This document shows, piece after piece, positions 54,557 to 63,670 of a DNA stretch of 64,000 bases. The notes under the pieces are model-generated. The model was not told the origin of the DNA, did not search any database, and worked only from the letters and a program-made list of their open reading frames with translations. This DNA comes from Embleya hyalina. GTDB lineage: Bacteria; Actinomycetota; Actinomycetes; Streptomycetales; Streptomycetaceae. The first letter of the stretch is position 1. Every line of letters starts with the position of its first letter. A program made the position numbers and the translations under genes. The stretch is taken from the NCBI RefSeq assembly GCF_003967355.1, contig NZ_BIFH01000031.1, forward strand, positions 62,001 to 126,000. Direction: 5' to 3'.

Positions 54557-56137
54557 TCAGCCGTGACCGGCGTCGCGGCTCGGCGGCAGAAGGGGGCCGA
54601 CTGCCTTGGCCTGGACCCGGACGCTGGTTCCCGGCATGTAGCTCATCGGGACTTCGGTCAGTGCCGTGATCCGGACCCGGACCGGGTCGGCCCCGGCACG
54701 GACCGCCTGTTCCACGGCCAGTTCACGGGCCTGCTCCAGGCAGTACGCCCGGCCGCCCTCGTCGTAGGAGAACGTGCGGTCGACCGATCCGGACGCCTCG
54801 GCGATCGCCGCGCCGATGGCGTTCGCGACGTCGGCGTGCTCGTGTCGGTGCACCATGTCGATCCCCTCGATGCGGTCGGGGACGAGGTGGGCGCCGCCGC
54901 CGACGGCGACGAGGGGCTGTGGGCCGCGCGAGGCCTTGATCCGGTCAGCGAGGGCGGCGAAGCGACCGTCGATCGACTCGAGCGCGCGACGTACGAGACC
55001 GCGGTCGAGCCTGGAGAGGTACTCTCGTTCGCCGATTGTACTGCGGCCCGCCGCGACACTCACGTCACTCAGGGTCAGGGTGCTCCCACCGAACACGATC
55101 GCCTCGCCGGCGAGCCGGTAGCCGACGCTGTCCGGTCCGATCCTCATACCGTTTTCGTCGGTGACGATGGTGCCGCCGCCGAGCCCGACGGCGATGAGGT
55201 CGGGCATGCGGTAGTTCGTGCGGACCCCGCCGATCTCGACGGCCAGGGCGGACTCGCGGGGGAAGCCGTTGACGAGCAGGCCGACGTCGGTGGAGGTCCC
55301 GCCGACGTCCATCACGACCGCGTCGGTGAGCCCGGTGAGGTAGGCGGCCCCGCGCATGGAGTTCGTCGGTCCGGAGCCGATGGTCAGCACCGGTCGGCGG
55401 ATCGCCTCCTCCACGGTCAGAAGGGTTCCGTCGTTCTGGGTGAGGTAGACGTCGGGGGTCATCTCGTGGTGGGCCAGCGCCTGCAGCAGGCTTTCGACGA
55501 CGTGCCGGCCGACACCGACGAGCGCGCTGTTGAGGATCGCCGAGTTCTCCCGCTCCAGCAGGCCGATCCCTCCGACGTCGCGGCTCTCGGTCACGGCGAT
55601 GTCCCGGCCCAGCACCTCACGCAGGAGTTCCGCGGCGCGACGCTCGTGCGCCGGGTTGATGGGCGAGCTCATCGCCGTCACCGCGATGGCGTCGACCGCC
55701 CCCTCGCACTGCTTGGCGAAGTCGAGGATCGCGGCCTCGTCCAGCGGCCCGCACTCCACGCCGCTGTACTCGTGGCCGCCCCGCACGATGGCGGCAGGGC
55801 CGCGGAGCGCCGCGACCAGGTCGTTGGGCCATCCCGCGAGCGGGGGAACCGACAGCGTCGCGGGGGCACCTATCCGCAGCACGCCGACGCGCCCCAGGCC
55901 GGAGCGGCGGATGATCGCGTTGAGTGGGTGGGTGGTCCCCAGCATCACCTGCCCGATGGCGCTCCCGTCCACCGCGGACAGCACCGCCTCCAATGCCGCA
56001 CGGACCCCGTCGAAGACGGCCGGTGTGGTCGGTGCCTTGTGACGGGCTCGCACCGTACCGGAGGAGTCGACTACGACCGCGTCGGTGTTGGTGCCACCGA
56101 CATCGATCCCGATTCGAAGATTCGGCTTCGTGGTCAC
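54557..56137 (-). CDS. Hydantoinase/oxoprolinase HyuA-type subunit
   Basis: The 526-aa product begins TKPNLRIGIDVGGTNTDAVV, the phosphate-binding motif of the ASKHA fold, and carries the second motif MDVGGTSTDVGLL and LIAVGLGGGTIVTDENG. These are features of HyuA/5-oxoprolinase, which hydrolyses cyclic amides using ATP. Its ATG overlaps the stop of the DUF917 gene (ATGA at 56134-56137). HyuB is absent, and a DUF917 partner takes its place, as in many bacterial loci. The substrate is unknown. Confidence 0.9.
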   Translation of the reverse strand: MTTKPNLRIGIDVGGTNTDAVVVDSSGTVRARHKAPTTPAVFDGVRAALEAVLSAVDGSAIGQVMLGTTHPLNAIIRRSGLGRVGVLRIGAPATLSVPPLAGWPNDLVAALRGPAAIVRGGHEYSGVECGPLDEAAILDFAKQCEGAVDAIAVTAMSSPINPAHERRAAELLREVLGRDIAVTESRDVGGIGLLERENSAILNSALVGVGRHVVESLLQALAHHEMTPDVYLTQNDGTLLTVEEAIRRPVLTIGSGPTNSMRGAAYLTGLTDAVVMDVGGTSTDVGLLVNGFPRESALAVEIGGVRTNYRMPDLIAVGLGGGTIVTDENGMRIGPDSVGYRLAGEAIVFGGSTLTLSDVSVAAGRSTIGEREYLSRLDRGLVRRALESIDGRFAALADRIKASRGPQPLVAVGGGAHLVPDRIEGIDMVHRHEHADVANAIGAAIAEASGSVDRTFSYDEGGRAYCLEQARELAVEQAVRAGADPVRVRITALTEVPMSYMPGTSVRVQAKAVGPLLPPSRDAGHG

Positions 56138-57206
56138 CGGGCGCCTCCGAAGGGAACGTAGTCGATGTCGTAGCCGAACGAACGCGGCCCGGCCAGGGCG
56201 ATGCCGTCGGGCTCGTGCCAGCGCGAGTGGGCCGGGCAGGCCAGGACATGGAGCCGCTGCCCGTAGGCGAGGGTCTCCGTCGTCAGCGGTGTGCCGGTCT
56301 CGACATCGAGCATGGTGATCAGATCCGGCACCGTGACGAACGGGACCCCGTCCTCGGTGGCGATCAGGTTCTCGTTCTGGAAGTCGACCCGCAGTGCTCG
56401 GTCCGAGTCGTCCAGGTTCTCGAGGGTGACCGTGCCGCGTGCCCAGCCGCCCGACGTCCGGCGGTCGAGGTCCACGATCTTGCCGGTGAACACGAGGCGG
56501 CCGTCGGTGAAATCCAGGAGATCCGGTACGCGTCGGGTTCGCCGTCCTGGATCGCCCGGATCCGGCGGCCGATTTCGACGCAGTACGTCAGCGACCCGTG
56601 GATGGCGAATTCGTCGGCTTGGCGTGCCGTCACCGGATAGAGCGCGCCGACGGCGATCATCCCCATCTCGGTCGTCGCCGCTCGTGCCAGCCGCTCGGCC
56701 ATCACGTTGTCCGTGGCCTGAACGACCACGGTGTTGCCAGCCGGGTCGACCAGCACGATCGGCGAGGCCGGGATTCCGGCGAGGTTGAACTGGGTGAGTT
56801 CCCCCCGGGGAAACGCCCGCCGCATCGTGTCGGCGTCGACGATGGGCAGGCCCAGTTCGGCTGCCGCGGCGACCGGCAACAGGGTGCTTCCGCCGCCGAC
56901 CTCCACCGGCATCACCCCGACGCCCTTCCGCCCCAGCTGCCGTTCCAGTGCCCGCAGCGCGATCAGTGCCTCACTCCCGTTGAAGAACTTCTCGGCGAAC
57001 GCCGTGGGCGCCCCGAAGACGGCCAGAGGGAGCAGCAGGCCCTCCGGATCGAGTTCCCCGGGCCGGACGACGGGTACCGGCCCATGGCGGCGCAGTGCCT
57101 CCTCGACCATCAACCGCGGCACGAACGGCTCGCCACCACCACCGGTCGCCAGCACGCCGGCCCCCAGCGTCAGATCAAGGACGTCCTCAAGAGTGATCTC
57201 GTCCAT
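56134..57206 (-). pseudogene. DUF917-family protein with a single frameshift
   Basis: AGGAGGTGAC precedes the ATG. The first frame (MDEITLEDVLDLTLGAGVLA, GVMPVEVGGGSTLLPVAAAA, GNTVVVQATDNVMAERLARA) is a DUF917 protein to about codon 229. After GEPDAYRI it breaks, and the adjacent frame continues LLDFTDGRLVFTGKIVDLDR to the stop at 56134. One G missing at 56520/56521 (plus strand) explains it. The rest is well preserved, so the loss is recent or a sequencing error. DUF917 enzymes include an S-methyl thiohydantoin desulfurase. Confidence 0.85.
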
Positions 57207-57272
57207 GTCACCTCCTAGTCACGGACAGAAAACCAGCTCGCCCCTGTTGCTTCACTGGGCCGTTCGCCCAAC

Positions 57273-57295
57273 AGTCAACGGTATGTTGTGATACC
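57273..57295 (-). promoter_or_regulatory. Candidate promoter and operator of the DUF917-HyuA-PucR operon
   Basis: GGTATGTTGTGATACC at 57280-57295 is an inverted repeat with 5-bp arms. On the minus strand TTGACT at 57273-57278 resembles a -35 box immediately after it. The site lies 74 bases upstream of the operon's first ATG. PucR binding is an inference. Confidence 0.45.
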
Positions 57296-57299
57296 TGCC

Positions 57300-58545
57300 C
57301 ATGCCTGGCGCGACGCCCGGTGAAGGTGCGCTGCCCCAGCGGTTTGGGCAAGGTGTCGCAGGAGTCCTGGGAGGTTGGCAGCGCACCCGACTGCGTCGGG
57401 TGCAGCTTGCCGAGGAGTTCCGCGCAGCGACTCCCGCATCGGGCACGCAGTTTGAGTCGTTCGCAACCGCGCACCCGGTCAGGCAGTTCGCCGGGCACGG
57501 AGGAACAGCTGACCTACCTTGCCGGCCGCATCGACCCCGACCGGCGCACAGACGAATGGAATCCGGATCCATTGTTTTCACCGGTGACCTGGACAACCTG
57601 CGCACCGTTTCCCGCATCCGCCGGACCTGCGCGTCTGCTCGGGCCCGGCGGACAGGAGCGATATCGACCGCAACCCGGGGATGTCGTGGTCGTACCGGTT
57701 CGCTGTGTCCGAACCCCTGGCCACCATTCCCGGCGGCGGCCGGCCGGCGGCCGAAGTGATCCTCGCGGAGACCGGCGGGACATGGCCCGGTATCCACGCC
57801 ACCATGACCGACCTCGGCCCGGCGGTGTGCGAGCCGCCCGCAGCGCTCTGATCGAAGTGGCCAAAGCGGTGGCACGACAAGGGACCTTCGGCCTCCGCGC
57901 TCGCTCAGACCGCGAAGGACCCGGGGGACAGCCGACTCACCGATCCCTTGCTCTCTTCCGGGACGCTCGCGAGCGAACTCGACGCCTCGTACGCGCACTG
58001 CAGCGGTCCTTCGGCGCAGGGGAGAATCGGTGACCGCCCACATCCGCTACAGGCGGCCGGCGCGGCCCGCCTCACCGCACAGGTCGGCTGAGCGTCTCGG
58101 AACTCGCCGCCCACCGGCAGTGACCGATATGTGCCGCGCAGATCGCGATCGGCTCGCCGCCGGAGGAGCGGCGCTGCCGCAACGGGTACCAAAACTGCAC
58201 TCGTTCACCCGCCGAACGTCGCCCGGCACCGCATCCGCAATGACCTGCACGTCCTATCGGGTGAACGCACGATCCGGCTCCGGCAAGGTACGCCCGGCGG
58301 CCACCGGACGTCGGGAGAGCCGTCGCCCTCGTTCCGGATCGACATGCGCCGATCAGCCACCCCAGCGTACGAAGCCGGTCGACAACGACGAGCCCGGGAC
58401 ACGGAGACAGGTTCGCCGCCGCACGAGCGCGCGAACCGCCTGTGCCCGAGGGGACCCGGACCCCCGAAGACAGCCCAGGGGAAACACCACACGCAGGCCC
58501 TCCTCTGCCTCGCCCGGCGAAGAGCCGACGTCCTCTTCGCCATGC
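57300..58545. other. Long gap with fragmentary frames
   Basis: A plus-strand frame near 57680-57851 (SYRFAVSEPLATIPGGGRPA, then EVILAETGGTWPGIHATMTD) ends in a TGA and looks protein-like, but I do not recognise it. Another stretch near 57875-58090 (DSRLTDPLLSSGTLASELDA) has similar quality. Neither has a good start. The region seems to hold decayed genes. Confidence 0.35.
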
Positions 58546-59070
58546 TCAGAGACGGCACCTTCCACGAGCCCCGGCCGGCGGCGGGTACCTGAGCGGCGGC
58601 TGGATCAGGAGGACGACCCGGTCGGCCTCGACCTCGAATCCGAGCACCGCATGGCCGTGATCGCCCTCCGGGTCCATGAGCACGGGCTTGCCCACACTCC
58701 GCCCGATCTCCCGCAGGAATTCGCAGAACGCATCGAGTCGCTCCTGGCCCTGCAACTCCCGCAGGTCGACGTCGAAGTCGATTTCGTCGTGGTCGCGGAA
58801 ACGGAAGATCGCCAACACACCGGCCGTCGGCCGGACCCGCAGGTTCGGACACTCGGCGCCCCGCGGGCGGGACAGCACGGCCTTCGCGCGGGGCACCGGA
58901 AGCACCGTCTCGCCTTCGGAGTACCGGCACTTCCAGCCTCTCGCCTCGACAAGATCAAGGACCGTCTGCCAGTCCTCCACCGAGGCGTCGGGGACACGCA
59001 CATCGGGAAGCGACCCCATCAGGTCGGGGTCGAAGAAGCACTTCACGTCATCCCACAGCAGATCGGGCAC
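58546..59070 (-). CDS. Conserved hypothetical protein, 174 aa
   Basis: I use the GTG at 59070 (MPDLLWDDVKCFFDPDLMGS), with GGGGA upstream; an ATG at 59130 would add 20 residues. Segments VPDASVEDWQTVLDLVEARG, LRVRPTAGVLAIFRFRDHDE and IDFDVDLRELQGQERLDAFC give a compact alpha/beta protein of a family common in Streptomyces, often in multiple copies near recombination hot spots. Function is unknown; an immunity-protein role has not been shown. The frame is intact. Confidence 0.75.
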   Translation of the reverse strand: MPDLLWDDVKCFFDPDLMGSLPDVRVPDASVEDWQTVLDLVEARGWKCRYSEGETVLPVPRAKAVLSRPRGAECPNLRVRPTAGVLAIFRFRDHDEIDFDVDLRELQGQERLDAFCEFLREIGRSVGKPVLMDPEGDHGHAVLGFEVEADRVVLLIQPPLRYPPPAGARGRCRL

Positions 59071-59655
59071 ATCCCCATGTTCCCCGGCTCCCACCCCGAA
59101 CGCAGCCCGACTTCCCTTGACGAAACCCATAGGGGCACCCCCCGGGGGTCGCGGACCCGCGGCCTGGCCGGACCGCCCCGACGGCACGGCGAATCCGCGC
59201 GGCTTGACGGACGGGTTCGTCGCAGCCCGAGCGCGCGACGCCACCACCGAGCTGTGCGAACGCTGCGGGCCTTCGCGTTTGTCATCCCGCGCGGGTAACG
59301 CACCTGCGGATATGGGGAGTTGCGGGCGGAGCGGGCATCCACGCGGGGACGACTCCGGACAGCGACACGGCACCGATGAGCGAGCTCGTGCCCGCTCCGG
59401 GCGTCACCCGCTCTTCCGAGGCTCATCCGCGTGGTTGACCCTTTCGCGCGATCCCGCGGTTCGGACGACATCAGCCCGCCACTGTCGGTAGGGACATCTA
59501 CGCTCCGCGTGATGGCATCGAGCCCGTACCTCCCCGCGCGGCGATCCGAACCATCCAAGCCGGCTGCCTCCACAGCGAGTTCGGCCGGACCCGACAGCGA
59601 ACACACGCCCCCGTCCGTACAGAAGGGGAGTCGAGTGCGAGATGTGTGGGTCCGT
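59071..59655. other. Intergenic, nothing recognised
   Basis: Frames here lack recognisable domains. It should contain the promoter of the leftward 174-aa gene. Confidence 0.4.
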
Positions 59656-60855
59656 TCAGTCGCGGCCGGCGTGTAGGAGGTGTTCCGCTGCGCGGCGGGT
59701 GAGTCGGTCCGAGGTGGTGGGGTCGAGGCCGGCGTCGGCGGGGAGCGTGACGGTGGCGAGGTTGGGCCCGATGCGGACGAGGATCGAGTCGACGGTCCTG
59801 GCGGTGCCGCTCTGGTCGGTGACGATGCGCATGCCGAGTGTTTCGTCCCCGACGGTGGGGGAGGCGACGGCACGAAAACGTGCGGTGGCACCCGCCCACG
59901 GCACCGGCAGATCCGCACAGCCGGTCAACATGGCGCGGGTCTTGGCCAACTGAAGCGCGGCGCCGTTGCCTTCGTATGCCTGGACGGTGGCGACCAGTCG
60001 GGTACCGGCCGCGTTCTCGAACGTTCGCTGTGCGCCGAGGAGGACGACGATCGGCCCGGTCGGGGCGCCCGCCAGGGCGCGGTCGCACCCGGCGTCACCG
60101 CTGACGCCCGAGTACGGCGCGGCGGCCGGCTTGGGCCCGGTGTCGGCCAGGGCGCCCGCGGTCCAGCCGGTGCCGACGTCGTCCACGGTCAACACGGCGC
60201 GCCCGGCCTGCTCCGGGGTCAGCGCGGCCGTGGCGGTGACCGGGGCAGTGGCGGGCGGGCCGGAGGCGGTGTGCTTCATGGTCGAGGCAACTCCCGGGCG
60301 TCCCTCGAACGCGGAGGCCACCGCCGTGATGGTGCCGGGGTCCTTGAGCTTGACGCGGAAGGACTCCGGGAGTTGCTCTGCCGTCACGGCGTCGAGAAGG
60401 AGGGGGTTGGCGGCGTTCTGCGCGCGAAACAACTCCCAGGCCTGTCTCCGGTCCTCGAAGTACACGTGCTTGACCTGCGGCATGGCCTTGAGGGCGGCGA
60501 GGATCTCCTCGCGTTGGGCGTTGGTGACGGCGCCGTTCGAGCAGCCGCCCGTCTTCGGGTCGGAGGCCTGGCACAGGAACACCGCCAGGTCCACCTTCCC
60601 GGCCCAGAAGTCGACGCCCGGCGGCAGGTTGTCCGTGCTCCAGGCGGGAGCCTCCTCGTTCGCGTCGTCGGAGCCGGGCCCGGCGGACCCCGGTGCCCCC
60701 GCAGCCGCCGAAGGGGCCGCCTTCGGTTGCTGCGGATGTGCCTTGTCGCCGTCGCCGTCGCCGTCGGAGCAGGCGCCGGCCGTCGTGATCGCCAGGATCA
60801 CGGCCGCGCACCGGACGGCGATCCCGCCCGTGCGGGACGTGTCTCGCTTGCCCAT
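59656..60855 (-). CDS. Lipoprotein with FtsX-ectodomain-like region, 399 aa
   Basis: GGGGGATGAG precedes the ATG. The N-terminus is a signal peptide with a weak lipobox ending at Cys29 (ITTAGAC). After an Ala/Pro linker, residues about 85-175 match the extracellular domain of FtsX: VDLAVFLCQ, EILAALKAMPQVKHVYFEDR, QAWELFRAQNAANPLLLDAV and LPESFRVKLKDPGTITAVAS. Residues 205-399 form a second domain resembling PknH-type sensor domains (LLTVDDVGTGWTAG-like). FtsX ectodomains activate peptidoglycan hydrolases; here it is free of the permease, which is unusual. Confidence 0.85.
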   Translation of the reverse strand: MGKRDTSRTGGIAVRCAAVILAITTAGACSDGDGDGDKAHPQQPKAAPSAAAGAPGSAGPGSDDANEEAPAWSTDNLPPGVDFWAGKVDLAVFLCQASDPKTGGCSNGAVTNAQREEILAALKAMPQVKHVYFEDRRQAWELFRAQNAANPLLLDAVTAEQLPESFRVKLKDPGTITAVASAFEGRPGVASTMKHTASGPPATAPVTATAALTPEQAGRAVLTVDDVGTGWTAGALADTGPKPAAAPYSGVSGDAGCDRALAGAPTGPIVVLLGAQRTFENAAGTRLVATVQAYEGNGAALQLAKTRAMLTGCADLPVPWAGATARFRAVASPTVGDETLGMRIVTDQSGTARTVDSILVRIGPNLATVTLPADAGLDPTTSDRLTRRAAEHLLHAGRD

Positions 60856-61100
60856 CTCATCCCCCCGATGTGAACGTGTCTGGTACCGAGCGTAGTTGCC
60901 GGGTCTCTCACGGGATCCGACCCGCCCTCGTGGGTGTCCGACGGGCCGAGCGTCCGCCGCGACCGCCCGTCGTTCCGGCTGACCCTGCGTCGTGTTCGGA
61001 GGCACGGGCGACCAGGCCGGATCATGGCCGGGATCGATCGGTCCGGCCTATTCCTTTCGGAAGGTCCGAGGTCTACCGTTTACGGCCCGGGAGAGGTTCG

Positions 61101-61280
61101 TGTGCCGAGGCACGCTGGTTGTCACATCGGCACGGTTGTTGTCACCGGGGTCGTCGGCGCGTGGATCTCTGCTCGGAGGGACACGTTTTTGGGCAGGTCG
61201 GGGAGTGGTCGGAGCGATCCGGCCGGTGACAACACGTGTGCCTTGTCGGTCGTTGGTGACAACCAGCGTGCTTCGGCACA
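61101..61280. mobile_element. 180-bp MITE-like element with 25-bp terminal inverted repeats
   Basis: Bases 61101-61125 and 61256-61280 are inverted repeats matching at 24 of 25 positions (TGTGCCGAGGCACGCTGGTT and onward). GTTGTCAC or its complement appears four times (61118, 61138, 61226, 61256), as if for transposase binding. The interior has no gene. Target duplications are not evident. It lies against the 5' side of a methyltransferase remnant. Confidence 0.7.
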
Positions 61281-61648
61281 GCGGCCTGGGGCTGCACGTT
61301 CCCGACTGCCTCGCCCAACGCGTCCCGGACGGACACGGCAGCGGAACCCTGTGGCTGCACGCCCCCGAAACCGGCCCGGGGCACTCGATCGCCGCCGCCG
61401 GATTCGCCCCCGGACACACCCCGAACATCCTGCGGAACGGACCGCGAGGCCTGTGGGAAGAGGTGGAGGCTGCGTGGCGCTGGTGGGACGGGCAAGGACG
61501 CCCCACCGTGCACGACTTCGGCCTCGCCGCCACCGTCACCACGACCGCCGACGCGGCCGTCGTCGAGCAACTCGCCTGGTACCGCGCCCGCGACCACCCG
61601 CTCACCCCGGCGGTACACGACCGACACCCCGCCCGGACGGCACGCTGA
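61281..61648 (+). pseudogene. C-terminal fragment of a PCMT-type methyltransferase
   Basis: The frame encodes GLGLHVPDCLAQRVPDGHGS, then WLHAPETGPGHSIAAAGFAP and GPRGLWEEVEAAWRWWDGQG, the C-terminal extension also present in the methyltransferase at 15363-16517 (GPRRLFDAVETAWDAW). The SAM-binding domain is absent; upstream DNA is the MITE-like element. It is a relict of a second such enzyme. Confidence 0.65.
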
Positions 61649-61763
61649 ACACCCGCACGCGGGGCGCAGCGATCGGAAGCCGTTTCCGTCGCCGGTCGGG
61701 GTCGGCCGGCCTCGGAGGGCGCGGGTGTGTGCCGGCCGGTTCCCGGTCGTCTCGGCCCGGGGT

Positions 61764-62612
61764 TCAGGCCGTGGAATGCCCGCTGCCCGGGTACTCCTCG
61801 GAGGGTATCGAGTGCCACTCGGTGTTCGCGCCCTCGCGGGTCACCATGAACAACGGGCGCGATCGCAGGACCTGCCCGACCGTCTGCCCGCACAACACGA
61901 TCCCGGAGTCGTCCGGTCCCGCGAAACCCTCGAGCGAGTAGCGAAGGTACACGCCCCTCGCCTCGGCATACGCGATCGCGTCGCTCTCCAACTCCTCCCG
62001 GTCCCTGCCGACCAGGGCGAGTTGATCGTGGGCGACCCGGGGACCGTGCACGGCGTCGACGGCCACGCAGAACAGCCCCGCGTCCCGGCTCACATAGGCC
62101 GTGACCGCAGGCGGTGAGGGAGCCGGCTCGTGACGGCGGACCTCGATCCACCACGTCGGCGAGAACGCCGCGTGGCCGCGCACGCACTCGCCGACCCCCG
62201 TCCTGCCGAGCATCCCGGCCGCCGCCTCGACCACCTCCTCGACCGTCATACCGAACCGCAGCGGCCCGACACCGACATCCGGCACGTAGAACCACTCGTC
62301 CCACTCGGCAACCCCGGTCCCGGGCACCGCGGTCGCCCCCCATGCCTGCCTCCGCCTCGCGATCGGGGCGTCGTCCGGCATCGGGAACGGCGGACGCGGC
62401 GGGCGGTCGGCGAGAACCTCCTCCAAGTGTTCGCGCTCGTAGCACTCGATCGCGTACGCCAACGCCCCGTACGCGTCGACGTCCAACCGGGGCACCCACC
62501 CCATGTAGCGGGCGTGGTCCGCCGCGAAGACCGCGTCGACGGCCCGCATGTACGCGTCGAAATCGGCGAGAACGGCGCCGGGCACCGGAACATCGGTCAC
62601 GGGAACGATCAT
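61764..62612 (-). CDS. Hypothetical protein, 282 aa
   Basis: The ATG at 62610-62612 begins MIVPVTDVPVPGAVLADFDA. The product is soluble with no signal. It has a helical first half (FDAYMRAVDAVFAADHARYM) and a later segment VGPLRFGMTVEEVVEAAAGM that resembles the G-x-x-F-G-M-T...V pattern of small SmpA/OmlA-like or Streptomyces hypotheticals. No function can be assigned. The frame is open and codon use is normal. Confidence 0.65.
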   Translation of the reverse strand: MIVPVTDVPVPGAVLADFDAYMRAVDAVFAADHARYMGWVPRLDVDAYGALAYAIECYEREHLEEVLADRPPRPPFPMPDDAPIARRRQAWGATAVPGTGVAEWDEWFYVPDVGVGPLRFGMTVEEVVEAAAGMLGRTGVGECVRGHAAFSPTWWIEVRRHEPAPSPPAVTAYVSRDAGLFCVAVDAVHGPRVAHDQLALVGRDREELESDAIAYAEARGVYLRYSLEGFAGPDDSGIVLCGQTVGQVLRSRPLFMVTREGANTEWHSIPSEEYPGSGHSTA

Positions 62613-63358
62613 CACCGGCGGCACCGACACACCGGGCGCGGCACCGCGTCGTCCACACAGGGACCGGCACCGTCGGCGGCGCACCCGGGAACGGGAACGG
62701 TGCCGCATACGGTCCGAGTCCGCCTCCGGGACGGCGCGCCCAGGGGGTTGCGCGGTTGCGGTTCGCGCGCGCCCGGTCCGCAGGATCGGTCCTGTGCGCC
62801 GCCCGCACCGCGTCGGCCTCCAGGTGCCGGTGAGGGTGCGGGGCCGGCCACCGGCAGTGACTCGCCACCACCTTCGTCACGTCGCGGCAGCCGATCGGTC
62901 GGGTACGTCGGCCGCCGAAGGGCGGGTCCGACGCCCGCGAGCAGGGTCGACACGGAGAACACGGCGCAGCGACGGGACCCGGACGACCGGACGGGCCCAC
63001 TCCCGGCCCGCCGCAAGTGGTCGGGATACTCGGGCAGGAATCCCTGGCGGGTCAGGTCGACCATGCGCCCCTCCGCAGGCAGCGACCGGCATTCCGCGCT
63101 GCGGACCCGAACAACGTCGCGCACCGACCAACGGGCGAAGGGAATTCTCAAACGCGTTGCCCATCCCTCTCGAACCCCGCGGCACCGCAGGTCATCCCAC
63201 GCCTCCACGAAGGACACACTCGCCCCACGCACCGAAACCCCAGGCCACGAAACACATGCCGACCTTCTCAAACCGTGCCGCGCCCCGGGTCGGGCCACCA
63301 CACCCGCTCCACCCCGCTGAGACGACACAGCCACCCCATCCCACCCCGGCCACCGACG
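62613..63358. other. Long gap, no gene supported
   Basis: A minus-strand stretch (RMVDLTRQGFLPEYPDHLRR, near 63010-63070) looks protein-like but has no clear start or family. The rest is Arg/Pro-rich noise. Confidence 0.35.
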
Positions 63359-63670
63359 GTGCGGCAGGTCACCGGCCGGCTCACCCGCCACCCCGAGAGT
63401 CTGAGCGAGGACGAACGCGCTGATCCGAAAGAGGTCCTGGCCCGCTGTCCCGAACCGGATGCGGCCGCCGAACACGTCCGCGACTTCGGTGAGATACCCG
63501 GTCGCCGCTCCGGAGCCAGGCTTCCCACCTGGATCGAGGCCGTCGACGCCGGCCGGCTCCCTGGCCTCACCGGCTTCGCACTGCACCTCCTCCGGGACTT
63601 CGACGCCGTGACGGCCGCGCCGACCCTGGAGTGGAACTCCGGCAGTGTCGAAGGCGCCGTGAACCGCATC
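63359..63670 (+). pseudogene. ISL3-family transposase, C-terminal fragment
   Basis: The frame reads RQVTGRLTRHPESLSEDERA, LARCPEPDAAAEHVRDFGEI, LPTWIEAVDAGRLPGLTGFA and TLEWNSGSVEGAVNRI, the C-terminal helical region of IS204/IS1096/IS1165 (ISL3) transposases. It stops matching at 63670, exactly where the next gene's stop codon lies on the other strand. The N-terminal and catalytic parts are missing. Confidence 0.8.

Noticed and set aside
53774-56161. A 795-codon plus-strand frame opposite PucR and HyuA
   Set aside because: It is Gly/Asp/Arg/Val-rich antisense with no domain, while both minus-strand genes are clear family members.
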